The notes under the pieces are model-generated. The model worked only from the letters and a program-made list of their open reading frames with translations. It was not told the DNA's origin and ran no database searches. DNA of 64,000 bases from assembly GCF_025148285.1 (NCBI RefSeq), contig NZ_CP102268.1, forward strand, positions 4,495,501 to 4,559,500, given 5' to 3'. The position numbers were made by a program, and so were the translations under genes. The DNA comes from Marvinbryantia formatexigens DSM 14469 (GTDB taxonomy: Bacteria > Bacillota > Clostridia > Lachnospirales > Lachnospiraceae). Every line of letters begins with the position of its first letter. Position 1 is the first letter of the stretch. Shown in pieces: positions 52,335 through 60,800 of the stretch.

Positions 52335-54062
52335 ATGAGAGTTACAACATCAAAATCAAAAAATTCGGAATCATTTTATATTACGAAAGGTTACGTCAAT
52401 AACAAAGGTGTTAGCACTTCTGTTATTATTCGAAAACTCGGAACCTTGAAAGAACTTCTTCCAGAACACGGTCCTACCCGCGATGATGTCATGAAATGGG
52501 CCAGAGAGGAAGCCAGACTGGAAACACTCAGATACAAAGAAGAACAGCAGGCCAAGTCGGTTCAGATAACTTTTCACTCTGACCAGAAGCTGGATTATAG
52601 TCAGCAGGTCTTTTACCGCGGAGGATATCTTTTTCCACAAGCCTTTTACTATCGTATCCAGCTTGATAAGACTTGCCGAAAGCTCAGAGATAAATATAAA
52701 TTTAAGTATGATATCAATGCCATCCTTTCCGATCTGATCTATGCCAGGGTTCTGGAACCAGCAAGTAAGCGTTCTTCTTTTAAGATAGCTTCTGAATTCC
52801 TGGAAAAACCTTCTTATCAATTACATGATATATACCGGGCTCTTGATGTCCTGGGAAATGAATGCGATTTCATCCAGTCTGAAGTTTATAAAAACAGTCA
52901 TCTTCTCGGAAAACGAGATGATAAGATACTTTATTATGACTGTACAAACTATTTCTTTGAGATCGAGCAGGAAGATGGGGAGAGAAAATACGGGAAAGGA
53001 AAAGAACACCGGCCTAATCCAATCATTCAAATGGGGATGTTTATGGACGGAGCTGGAATTCCTCTTGCTTTTTCCCTTTTTCCCGGAAATGCGAATGAAC
53101 AAACATCACTAAAACCTCTGGAAGAAAAAGTCCTCCAGGACTTTGGTTGTACAAAATTTATTTACTGCAGTGATGCCGGACTTGGTTCAGAAGCCATTAA
53201 AAGAATAAACCATGCAGGCCAGAGAGCTTTTATTGTTACCCAGTCCATCAAAAAGCTGAATAAAGATGACAGGAAATGGGCACTGGACAAAACTGGCTTT
53301 AAACGTGTTTCCGATGATTCTCCGGCAGATCTTTCCAGACTTACAGAGGATGATGCCGGCCTGTATTATAAGGATGAACCATATACCCCTCATTCACTGC
53401 ACCAGCGTCTCATTGTCACTTACTCTCCTAAATATGCAAAATATCAGAAAGCAATACGTGACGCACAGGTAGAGCGTGCCGAAAAAATGCTCCATTCCGG
53501 GAAAGTAAAAAAAGAACGCAGAAACCCGAACGATCCCGCACGATTTATAGGTAAGATTGCAGTTACAGAAGAAGGAGAAGCTGCTAAAATCAAGAATTAT
53601 CTGGATACAGATAAAATAGAAACCGAAGCGCTCTATGATGGAATGTACGCTGTAACTACAGATTTGTTAGATGATGACGTAAAAGATATTTTAAAAGTAA
53701 GCGAGGGCCGTTGGGAAATCGAAGAATGTTTCCGCATCATGAAAACAGATTTTGAAGCAAGACCTGTATTTCTTCATGACGATGTGCGTATCAAAGCACA
53801 TTTCCTGATCTGTTTTCTTGCATTAGTCATATACCGTTACCTTGAAAAAAGTTTGGGAAATGCCTATACCTGTGAAACAATCCTGGACAAACTGAAATCC
53901 ATGAATTTTGCTGATGTACAGGAACAGGGGTTCATGCCACTTTATACACGGGACAAACTAACCGATGCCTTACACGAAGCATGTGGTTTTGAAACAGACT
54001 TTCAATTCATTACAAAAAGCCAAATGAAAACAATCCAGAAAAAAAGTAAAGGGAGAAAATAA
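52335..54062 (+). CDS. IS1634 family (IS4-like) DDE transposase
   Basis: A 575-residue transposase, apparently intact. Catalytic residues of the IS4-like DDE fold: first Asp in ILYYDCTNYFFEIE, second Asp in FIYCSDAGLGSEA, Glu in EGRWEIEECFRIMKTDFEAR. ATG 52335 lies 8 bases after AGGAGG; the frame extends to 52260 upstream without support. Codon use is much more AT-rich than the surrounding chromosome, indicating recent arrival. Confidence 0.9.
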   Translation: MRVTTSKSKNSESFYITKGYVNNKGVSTSVIIRKLGTLKELLPEHGPTRDDVMKWAREEARLETLRYKEEQQAKSVQITFHSDQKLDYSQQVFYRGGYLFPQAFYYRIQLDKTCRKLRDKYKFKYDINAILSDLIYARVLEPASKRSSFKIASEFLEKPSYQLHDIYRALDVLGNECDFIQSEVYKNSHLLGKRDDKILYYDCTNYFFEIEQEDGERKYGKGKEHRPNPIIQMGMFMDGAGIPLAFSLFPGNANEQTSLKPLEEKVLQDFGCTKFIYCSDAGLGSEAIKRINHAGQRAFIVTQSIKKLNKDDRKWALDKTGFKRVSDDSPADLSRLTEDDAGLYYKDEPYTPHSLHQRLIVTYSPKYAKYQKAIRDAQVERAEKMLHSGKVKKERRNPNDPARFIGKIAVTEEGEAAKIKNYLDTDKIETEALYDGMYAVTTDLLDDDVKDILKVSEGRWEIEECFRIMKTDFEARPVFLHDDVRIKAHFLICFLALVIYRYLEKSLGNAYTCETILDKLKSMNFADVQEQGFMPLYTRDKLTDALHEACGFETDFQFITKSQMKTIQKKSKGRK

Positions 54063-54086
54063 AATACCATACTTCAAAACAAGAGC

Positions 54087-54134
54087 AAAACACCTTGCAA
54101 CCAGCATAAACACTGGGTTTGCGAGGTGTTTTAG
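54087..54134 (+). terminator. Terminator of the transposase gene
   Basis: AAAACACCTTGCAA pairs with TTTGCGAGGTGTTTT (one G:T-type mismatch) shortly after the stop codon. Confidence 0.75.
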
Positions 54135-54156
54135 CCTTCTCAACTGTCAAAGATGG

Positions 54157-54241
54157 GATTATCGCTTACTTTGCTCATGGTGTCAACTCCTGTCCCGGTA
54201 AAAAATGTTATTTCGTTTGCATTATATCACGGAAAATAGCA
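54157..54241. repeat. 85-bp direct repeat, right copy
   Basis: The second copy of the duplicated target, with its own promoter (-10 at 54221-54226), ribosome binding site and ATG (54178-54180, minus strand). The frame here enters the IS after seven codons and stops (MSKVSDNPIFDS). Confidence 0.92.
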
Positions 54242-54686
54242 AAAATCCACTATCCGAAAGTGTAGTTAGGGTGTTTTTTTGGCACTTTTTAAAAATTTTC
54301 ATTGTTGTGCATAATTTTATTCTTTTTATTTCCCTTGAATTTGTTAATTTTTAACAATCACATATCTTCATGCATTGTTAATATCTTACATGGTCTGTCC
54401 GGAAGCAAGAGGGAATATCCGCATTTCTTCGTCCGCTGCTGTTCAATATTTTCAGCTTTTCCATTTCTGAAAATTCTATGACAAAGCAAGCTCCATTATA
54501 TTCCCATATTGAATAATTCAATCACAAATTATATTTTATACATACATTTTTCATAATTTTGTTGTATATTATTAAATATGATTATATGTCTGACTCACAC
54601 TGGCAGACTCTGCTACCAGGGATTTCGTAAAATGGCTCTTATCGGAAAATATCAGACAATGTACGCAAAAAAGGAGATGATTCAAC
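54242..54686. other. AT-rich intergenic region before the Rpn-type gene
   Basis: 445 bases, strongly AT-rich, with no open frame of note. TTGTTG, 17 bases and TTATAT around 54561-54590 may be the promoter of the 54687 gene. The part next to 54242 is the original upstream region of the leader/regulator promoter before the IS arrived. Confidence 0.5.
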
Positions 54687-55541
54687 ATGAAAAACGGGCA
54701 GCCCGCAGATAATACTTTACATGCACGCTACGAAAAATATGAGCAGATTCTGAAAAATCTGACGATTATGAGCGACATGTTTATGCGGAATGTTTTCAGA
54801 AAAACAGAATGTACAGAATACGTTCTTCAGGTTATAATGAAAAAAGAAGGATTAAAGGTTCTTGAGCAGTTCCTGCAGAAGGATTTCAAAAACTTGCAGG
54901 GGCGTTCCGCAATTATGGACTGTGTTGCCACGGATACAGACGGAAGATATTTCAATGTGGAAATCCAGCAGACTAATGAGGGTGCCTCTCCAAAACGCGC
55001 CCGGTATCACAGCGGGCTGATGGATATGAATATACTTAATCCCGGACAGGATTTTGATGAACTTCCGGAAAGCTATGTAATATTCATAACTGTACGTGAT
55101 TCACTTGGGTATGGCCTTCCCATTTATCATATCGATCGGGAGATCAGGGAAAACAGCGAGAGTTTCCCCGATGGTTCACATATCGTGTATGTGAATTCCA
55201 GTAAACAGGAGAATACGGAGCTCGGAAGGCTCATGCATGATTTTCACTGCAAAAGCGCAGATGAAATGTACAGCCAGGTTCTGGCAGAAAGGGTACGTGA
55301 ATTAAAAGAAACCAGAGAAGGAGTTGATTCTATGTGTCGGGAAATGGAACAGATTTACAAAGAGGGCATTGAAGAGGGTATTGAGAGAGGCATTGAAAAA
55401 GGCGAAATGCAAAAAGCAAAAGAAGCCTCCTTTATACTCGCGGATATGGGATTGCCATTGGAGCAGATTGCACGGGCATTCCATGTCGATGTGCCACTCA
55501 TACAGGAATGGATAACAGAAAATATAAGCGCAGCAAAATAG
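54687..55541 (+). CDS. Rpn family PD-(D/E)XK nuclease (transposase-related)
   Basis: A 284-residue protein of the Rpn/PD-(D/E)XK nuclease family transposase group. The nuclease core has DCVATDTDGRYFNVEIQQ, giving the acidic residue and the ExQ variant of the ExK motif. The C-terminus carries the family's charged repeat EEGIEEGIERGIEKGEMQKA and a helix with LEQIARAFHV. These proteins promote recA-independent recombination or are defence-linked; the exact job is unknown. AAGGAG precedes ATG 54687. Confidence 0.85.
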   Translation: MKNGQPADNTLHARYEKYEQILKNLTIMSDMFMRNVFRKTECTEYVLQVIMKKEGLKVLEQFLQKDFKNLQGRSAIMDCVATDTDGRYFNVEIQQTNEGASPKRARYHSGLMDMNILNPGQDFDELPESYVIFITVRDSLGYGLPIYHIDREIRENSESFPDGSHIVYVNSSKQENTELGRLMHDFHCKSADEMYSQVLAERVRELKETREGVDSMCREMEQIYKEGIEEGIERGIEKGEMQKAKEASFILADMGLPLEQIARAFHVDVPLIQEWITENISAAK

Positions 55542-55550
55542 TAGCCGTAA

Positions 55551-55595
55551 ATCCCCTCTGTCAGCAGATTCGCTTCCAGAGGGGATCCTTATTTT
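55551..55595. terminator. Terminator after the Rpn-type gene
   Basis: ATCCCCTCTG pairs with CAGAGGGGAT, followed by CCTTATTTTT. It lies between convergent genes. Confidence 0.85.
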
Positions 55596-55641
55596 TCTCT
55601 AAATATACTGCTCCGCCGTCATGCTGCTCGCTGGTACTCTC

Positions 55642-55950
55642 TCAAAATCTGGTTTCGACCTGCTTCCAGCAACAACCTCCGTCATAGGAAATCCTCACTT
55701 TCTCGATTGGCTTGAAAAAATCATCCGCATCAAAATAGAGTGCCTGCAATATTGGCACCAAATCAATATATTCTTCTTCTGCCTCCTTATTGTGCGCATA
55801 CTTTGCCATGACTACCAGATACCCATTATCCCATTCCTTCACTTCCGTATATTTTTCTAATGAATACGGTGCACGAAACCGAATAATGTATTTCCCAAAT
55901 TGGAATATTGTATAATCACGGTCGCTGCTTAGTATTGCTTCATTTGGCAT
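55642..55950 (-). CDS. 102-residue protein of unknown function
   Basis: A small soluble protein (MPNEAILSSDRDYTIFQFGK at the start; DGGCCWKQVETRF at the end) with a mixed alpha/beta pattern and no membrane segment. AAAGGA is 9 bases before ATG 55950. It follows the AAA/PD-(D/E)XK gene by 113 bases. The gap holds an in-frame coding-like remnant that overlaps this start. No function recognised; the two may form a functional pair. Confidence 0.7.
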   Translation of the reverse strand: MPNEAILSSDRDYTIFQFGKYIIRFRAPYSLEKYTEVKEWDNGYLVVMAKYAHNKEAEEEYIDLVPILQALYFDADDFFKPIEKVRISYDGGCCWKQVETRF

Positions 55951-56063
55951 AATTCAAAATCCTTTCTGTATTTACATTGACACCAACTTTCATGTTTTTC
56001 AACAGACGGGCTTCTATCAGCCAGTCATCAATCCCTTTATGCGTTCCATGTATCTCAACATCA
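55951..56063 (-). pseudogene. Coding-like remnant between the AAA gene and the 102-residue gene
   Basis: One frame reads through about 44 codons (TDDVEIHGTHKGIDDWLIEA then RLLKNMKVGVNVNTERILNYAK) and stops just inside the next gene. It has no ATG/GTG/TTG start until near its end. It looks like the tail of a lost or frameshifted gene, or a small protein with a non-standard start. Confidence 0.35.
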
Positions 56064-57755
56064 TCAGTCTGCCAGCTTTATAAGACAAGTCTTTCCCCGG
56101 AACGCTGCGCCATAGCACAGCACGGTCTTATAGCCTTCAAGCTCAAGGTTTTTCTTATACTGTTTCTTCTCAATCTGATGAAGCGCATCCGCGCATTCTT
56201 TTTCCAGGCTGTTCCCGTTTTCTTTCTTCCCGGACCATTTCACCTCGATCACAAGCGCACGCCTGCGCCGCTGTTCTTTTATAATAACGTCCGCCCTGCC
56301 GGTTCCGGCTTCTGCATTTGACTTCACCGCATATCCCGCTCCCAGGAACATGCCCGTGACCATCGCATGGTAATAATCTTCTTTATAATCAAAATAACTG
56401 ATCGTATCAAATAAAATGTCCGTAATCTCTTGCGTCAGTTTCTCTGCGTCGCCGCCCCACCATGCTTCAAACAGGGCGGTGCGGTCCTGCGCCGCGATTC
56501 TTTCCTCGAACCACTTTTTCACCGTACTGCTGAATACGGATTTCACTTCCTCGTTCGGAATACGCAGTGCCATTTTCCCGTCCTCCGGCTGCATTTCCTC
56601 CGGAAGCTTCTCCGGCAGAACCTGTGTCAGATATCCAGTCAGATACAGGATGCTCCACAGGTTATCCTCTGTGGAATGGGCAATGTCATATGTCAGGTCC
56701 TCGCGAATCGGCTCCTGGATCACTCCTCCGGCGAGCAGGGTCTCAAATTTGTCGTTGACATTGATCTGCGGATGGTCGATAAAACGCCGGATGATGTTGT
56801 TATGACTCGTGTCGATCCAGTAATTTCCGGGTTTTGCATCCGGTTCCGTCATCAAAGCCCTGACATGGTTAATCACATCCCACGGACAGTATATCTCTTT
56901 TTCGCCGAAGAGGTACCCGTCGTACCATTTCTTCATTTTAGGCAAAGCATCCTGCAGTTCAGCAGCATCCAGCAATGCGGTCACTTCTGCCTCGCTAAAC
57001 CCAAAGCAATCCTGGTATTTTTTACTGGAAATCGAATTGGAAATAAAGTTGTTCGCTCCTGTAAAAATGCTCTCCTTAGCAATCCGGAGGCATCCGGTTA
57101 CCACAGCAAATTTTAAATTCGGATTAGATTTCCATACCATGCCGAGCATTATCTTTATGATATTCAACATTTTTTTATAGTATCCATTGTCGCTGGCCTT
57201 GGCAAGAGGAACATCATACTCATCAATCAGCAGAATAACTTCTTTTTCATAATATACTTTCATCATGCGGAGCAGTGTATCCAGCGAGCACTGTACATCC
57301 GTAATATCTGCTTTCCTTGATTTCAGTTCCAGAAAGACCGCTCTGTCAGTCAGATCCACCTTATCGCTATCCGCTAAATATGCGTGTTCAATACAGAGTT
57401 TTGAAATCGTCTTTTCCAGAATTCCATATGCATCTTCAAAGCAGTCGCCCTCCACATCCTTCAGCGTCAGAAACAGCACTGGCCACTGGTTCATCCATTC
57501 CGAACAAAACTCTGTGTATTTCGAAATTTCAAGCCCTTCAAAAAGTTTCCTGCTATTCTTGCGGATGTCAAAAAACTCCGCAAGCATACTCATTGTGAGC
57601 GTTTTTCCGAAACGGCGCGGTCTGGTAATCAAGTTCACATCAAACGTTTCACTCAGCAGTTCCCTGATGAATCCCGTCTTATCAATATAGTAGCAATTAC
57701 TTTCCCGCACCTTTTCAAAATTATCAATACCATACGGCAGATTCACTTTCGCCAT
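56064..57755 (-). CDS. AAA family ATPase with C-terminal PD-(D/E)XK nuclease domain
   Basis: A 563-residue protein of the AAA-ATPase_like/DUF1703 group. N-terminus PYGIDNFEKVRESNCYYIDK, P-loop-like RPRRFGKTLTMSMLAEFF, Walker B VILLIDEYDVPLAKA. The C-terminal ~110 residues are a PD-(D/E)XK nuclease-like domain (EAGTGRADVIIKEQ, ALVIEVKWSGK). The family is abundant and duplicated in Clostridia and Bacteroidetes, with a suspected but unproven role in mobile DNA or defence. The gene appears intact. Confidence 0.88.
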   Translation of the reverse strand: MAKVNLPYGIDNFEKVRESNCYYIDKTGFIRELLSETFDVNLITRPRRFGKTLTMSMLAEFFDIRKNSRKLFEGLEISKYTEFCSEWMNQWPVLFLTLKDVEGDCFEDAYGILEKTISKLCIEHAYLADSDKVDLTDRAVFLELKSRKADITDVQCSLDTLLRMMKVYYEKEVILLIDEYDVPLAKASDNGYYKKMLNIIKIMLGMVWKSNPNLKFAVVTGCLRIAKESIFTGANNFISNSISSKKYQDCFGFSEAEVTALLDAAELQDALPKMKKWYDGYLFGEKEIYCPWDVINHVRALMTEPDAKPGNYWIDTSHNNIIRRFIDHPQINVNDKFETLLAGGVIQEPIREDLTYDIAHSTEDNLWSILYLTGYLTQVLPEKLPEEMQPEDGKMALRIPNEEVKSVFSSTVKKWFEERIAAQDRTALFEAWWGGDAEKLTQEITDILFDTISYFDYKEDYYHAMVTGMFLGAGYAVKSNAEAGTGRADVIIKEQRRRRALVIEVKWSGKKENGNSLEKECADALHQIEKKQYKKNLELEGYKTVLCYGAAFRGKTCLIKLAD

Positions 57756-57929
57756 CTGTCCTCACACTCCTTCCCCGGTCATCCGGTCTCACTGTCTTCC
57801 AGCACCGTATAATAATCCCGTTATGTTTACCATACCATAAAACCTCCCCCTGTTGCAAGAGGATTTACAGATAAGTTCTCTGAATTTTCAGACAATTTTT
57901 AGACATAGCCTGCCTCCCAGTAAATGCAG

Positions 57930-57974
57930 AAAAATAAAGAACGCTTCCAGGCATTTAAACCTAAAAACGTTCTT
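57930..57974 (-). terminator. Probable terminator after the purine permease gene
   Basis: On the minus strand AAGAACG pairs with CGTTCTT around an AGG/CCT inner pairing, followed by TATTTTTC, about 40 bases after the permease stop. The rest of 57756-58014 holds nothing recognisable. Confidence 0.55.
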
Positions 57975-58014
57975 CACCGGTGAGGATTTTTTTCACAGCC
58001 TCATCTACTATTGT

Positions 58015-59667
58015 TCAGCGGATTACCATAAGCATCAGCAATATGACAGATACTGCACACCAGACAAGCTGCGGTATACCGATGCGGCACAGAAGAGACC
58101 GGGTGTCCCCCTCCTCTTTTTTCTCTGCCAGTGCCGTAATCACGTAGCAGACGGTTCCAAGCGCCGCTCCGGCTGCCAGATTCGAAAGGAGTAACGTTCC
58201 GGCTACCGTTGTCATAAAGGGGGCAGTTTCTGTAAATTTTTTCAGCTCGGGGTACATACTGCCAGCTATCATGGATACTCCGACCAGAACCATAACGATA
58301 TCGGCAACTACAAATCCGGTTTCCGCCATAAGCTGCATCACCGTTCCGTAGTGACCATACAGGTTAAAACTGATATCATAGGAAAAAGATGTTGCAAAAA
58401 TAAACGGTACGATCCACACAAAGATGGATACAAGGAATCCGATGGACGCCACCACCGATGCCAGTCCCGACTTCGCTCCGTCTTTACCTGCAGCAACGGA
58501 TTCTTTTCCGATGCTTACCGGCGTCGTACCGATCAGCGGAGCCGCGATGTTGATCACCGCATTGCACAGAAGCGCCTTCTGGACATCCTTCTGCTCGTCG
58601 GCATCAAATACTCCGGTGGCTTTTGATACCGCCTGCAGCGCCGCCTCCGATTCGTACATGTTCAGCAGCAGGAAGGTAAGGATTCCCACCGCAAACAGCA
58701 GCGCCACGCTTCCGCCTGCTTCTGTGTAGGCGCTGAAATCCGAACCTTTTGTGAGCACCCTGGTGAAGGAAAAACTCTTCAGCATAGCGGACAGATGCGT
58801 CTGCATGGCATCCTCGCTTCCCACCATCCACAGGCGTCCCCAGAGGGAATCCAGCGCAAATTTCTTCGTCTTCCAGTCGAAGCACACCCGGAAGATGCTC
58901 ACCAGCAGGTAAAATGCCGTTCCGCCCATAAGGGAGATAAAAAACGGTCGCTTCGTGCGCTGGCGTACAATAAGGAACAATATTACCGTAAAGATTACCG
59001 CGATCGTTCCGATCAGCAGCAGCGGATGATACTTATCCGTTGAATAGGAATACTGCGAAAGCGCCACGCCGCCGGAGAGCAGAACGTTCTCATTTTCCGT
59101 AAGACCGTTGGTGCCCGCACCGTAAATGGTGATATTGCTTGCCGTCAGATTTATAATTCCGGTAAGCTGGAGGGCGATCCACGCCATCAGAAGCCCGGAG
59201 GCCGCCGGAAGCGCCCTGCGCACAGGCTGCGGCAGTGCCCGGAAGATAAACTGCTTTACTCCCGGCACCGCCACCAGAGCGGTGTATATGATGGAACTGA
59301 TAAAACACACAAACAACAGATTATAGTAGTTCAGCCCCGTCTCAATTCCTATCATGGACACCAGAACCGTGGAAATGCCAAGCCCGGAGACCTGCACCAG
59401 CGGCAGTCTGGCAACCAGACCGATCAGAAGGCTGCCGGCAAACGCGATAATCATAGAAAGGAACCAGGTCAGCGCGTAGTATTCCCCGTTGACGGCGATC
59501 TGCTGCGAGGTCGCCGCCGCATATTCCCCGGAAATACTCAGCTTTGCAATTAGCTGCATATTGATAAATAATCCGCAGACCGACAGGAAAAACATGCCAA
59601 GTCCGGCTGTAATCTCCTTTCCAATCGTTCCGCCTCTGTCCTTGTAGTGAAAAAATCTGTTCATCAT
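58015..59667 (-). CDS. NCS2 family purine permease (AzgA/PbuG-like)
   Basis: A 550-residue membrane transporter with 12-14 helices. Family features include GKEITAGLGMFFLSVCGLFI in the first helix and IGTTPVSIGKESVAAGKDGA in the TM10 region (compare TSxxTTxxESxxG). It is expected to import guanine, hypoxanthine or adenine by proton symport. It is longer than PbuG (~440), with an extra stretch around residues 190-310. ATG 59667 is used (AAGGAG 8 bases upstream); GTG 59676 is possible. It follows two secreted-protein genes. Confidence 0.87.
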   Translation of the reverse strand: MMNRFFHYKDRGGTIGKEITAGLGMFFLSVCGLFINMQLIAKLSISGEYAAATSQQIAVNGEYYALTWFLSMIIAFAGSLLIGLVARLPLVQVSGLGISTVLVSMIGIETGLNYYNLLFVCFISSIIYTALVAVPGVKQFIFRALPQPVRRALPAASGLLMAWIALQLTGIINLTASNITIYGAGTNGLTENENVLLSGGVALSQYSYSTDKYHPLLLIGTIAVIFTVILFLIVRQRTKRPFFISLMGGTAFYLLVSIFRVCFDWKTKKFALDSLWGRLWMVGSEDAMQTHLSAMLKSFSFTRVLTKGSDFSAYTEAGGSVALLFAVGILTFLLLNMYESEAALQAVSKATGVFDADEQKDVQKALLCNAVINIAAPLIGTTPVSIGKESVAAGKDGAKSGLASVVASIGFLVSIFVWIVPFIFATSFSYDISFNLYGHYGTVMQLMAETGFVVADIVMVLVGVSMIAGSMYPELKKFTETAPFMTTVAGTLLLSNLAAGAALGTVCYVITALAEKKEEGDTRSLLCRIGIPQLVWCAVSVILLMLMVIR

Positions 59668-59689
59668 AACCTCCACTCCTTCTAATCTT

Positions 59690-60775
59690 TTATTCCAGCA
59701 GCAGTCCGGAAATTCCCTGGGCCGCCGCAGTATCCACGCGGTCCTCCTGCTGCCCCGGATTTGCCCCCGGCATATCCATCAGCGTCGGGTCTGTCCAAAG
59801 CTCTGTTGTAACTGCTGTATATTCTTCGGTGCACTCCCCGTCTGTCAGCGTGATTTCCAGCGCCGTGCTCACCTGGGAGTCTTTTGTGTAATCGTCCTTC
59901 GACAATGCCTGCGCCGTCACATAATAGGTGCCCGGCTCCAGATTATAGGTATAAATATCATTTTTAAATGCAAACGTTGATTCGTTGCTGTCAGAAGTAA
60001 TCGTGTAAAAATGCGGTCCTTCCGACGTGCTCCAGCCCCAGATGTAAATCATGCCCGGCGGATTCTTGCGCAGGGTATCCATCAGCGGCTGCAGATCGAC
60101 CGTTTCCGACTGTACCTCCTGCGTACACTCTGCATCCGCGTAGAAGGTAAACTTCATTTCCGGCATGTACTGCGTAAAAGCGTAATCGCACAGTGTCCAC
60201 CAGTCCACTACCAGCTCAAGCTGATTGCCGCTCGTCATCGCCAGCAGCTCCGGACGCTCCAGCGTCTGATCCACGCCGTACTGGATGCTCACGGTGACAG
60301 GAGCCGGGCTTGCATAGTCCGTTCCCGCCGGGGCAAAGGAGGTCAGATTTACATGATAGGTTCCCCATGCCGCGCCGGAAAGGTCCAGCGTGCCGGAATA
60401 TTCCCCCGTCTTGCCACCGTTGATTCTCTTTGAGCTTGTAATATATTCGCCCGTCTCATTGCCGTTTTCATCCAACGCATAAAATCGCACAAAGTAGTAG
60501 CCCACCCGCTCATCCGTCGCGTTGAAGGAATATTCCCCCGTATTCGGATCGATCTGAAAATCGGTCGGCGCGCCAAGCTGGTCCTCAGATGCTTCCGCAG
60601 CCTCCGTTTCCACCGTATCCGCCGCTTCTGTCTCCGGCGCCTCTGCTTCTGCCGCTTCTGTTTCCACAGCCTCGGTTTCCGCTTCTGTCACCACTTCCCC
60701 GGCATATGCCGCGGACGGCACCGCCGCAGAAAGTCCCGCGCATAAAACAAGCGCCCACAGTTTTTTTCTCTTCAT
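59690..60775 (-). CDS. Exported protein of unknown function, tandem paralogue B
   Basis: A 361-residue protein: signal peptide (cleavage near AAYAG), a ~45-residue Glu/Ala/Thr linker, then a ~300-residue beta-rich region with Fn3-like segments (PTDFQIDPNTGEYSFNATDE, SFAPAGTDYASPAPVTVSIQ, PGTYYVTAQALSKDDYTKDS). It is about half identical to the next gene upstream, with the same segment order. No catalytic motif is evident. The reading frame to 61009 overlaps that neighbour; ATG 60775 with GGAGGAAATG is the start. It may be a surface ligand-binding protein linked to the permease. Confidence 0.8.
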   Translation of the reverse strand: MKRKKLWALVLCAGLSAAVPSAAYAGEVVTEAETEAVETEAAEAEAPETEAADTVETEAAEASEDQLGAPTDFQIDPNTGEYSFNATDERVGYYFVRFYALDENGNETGEYITSSKRINGGKTGEYSGTLDLSGAAWGTYHVNLTSFAPAGTDYASPAPVTVSIQYGVDQTLERPELLAMTSGNQLELVVDWWTLCDYAFTQYMPEMKFTFYADAECTQEVQSETVDLQPLMDTLRKNPPGMIYIWGWSTSEGPHFYTITSDSNESTFAFKNDIYTYNLEPGTYYVTAQALSKDDYTKDSQVSTALEITLTDGECTEEYTAVTTELWTDPTLMDMPGANPGQQEDRVDTAAAQGISGLLLE

Positions 60776-60800
60776 CTCACATTTCCTCCATTTTCTCTTC

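Larger units (their letters stand above)
52197..54156 (+). mobile_element. IS1634-type insertion sequence (~1.96 kb)
   Basis: Bounded by the two 85-bp direct repeats. The ends carry an imperfect inverted repeat with shared core TTTGACA-TTGA (52203-52214 and the complement near 54140-54151). One transposase gene fills it. A hairpin with T-run at the left end (52233-52259) and one at the right end insulate it. Boundaries are certain to within a base or two. Confidence 0.88.
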
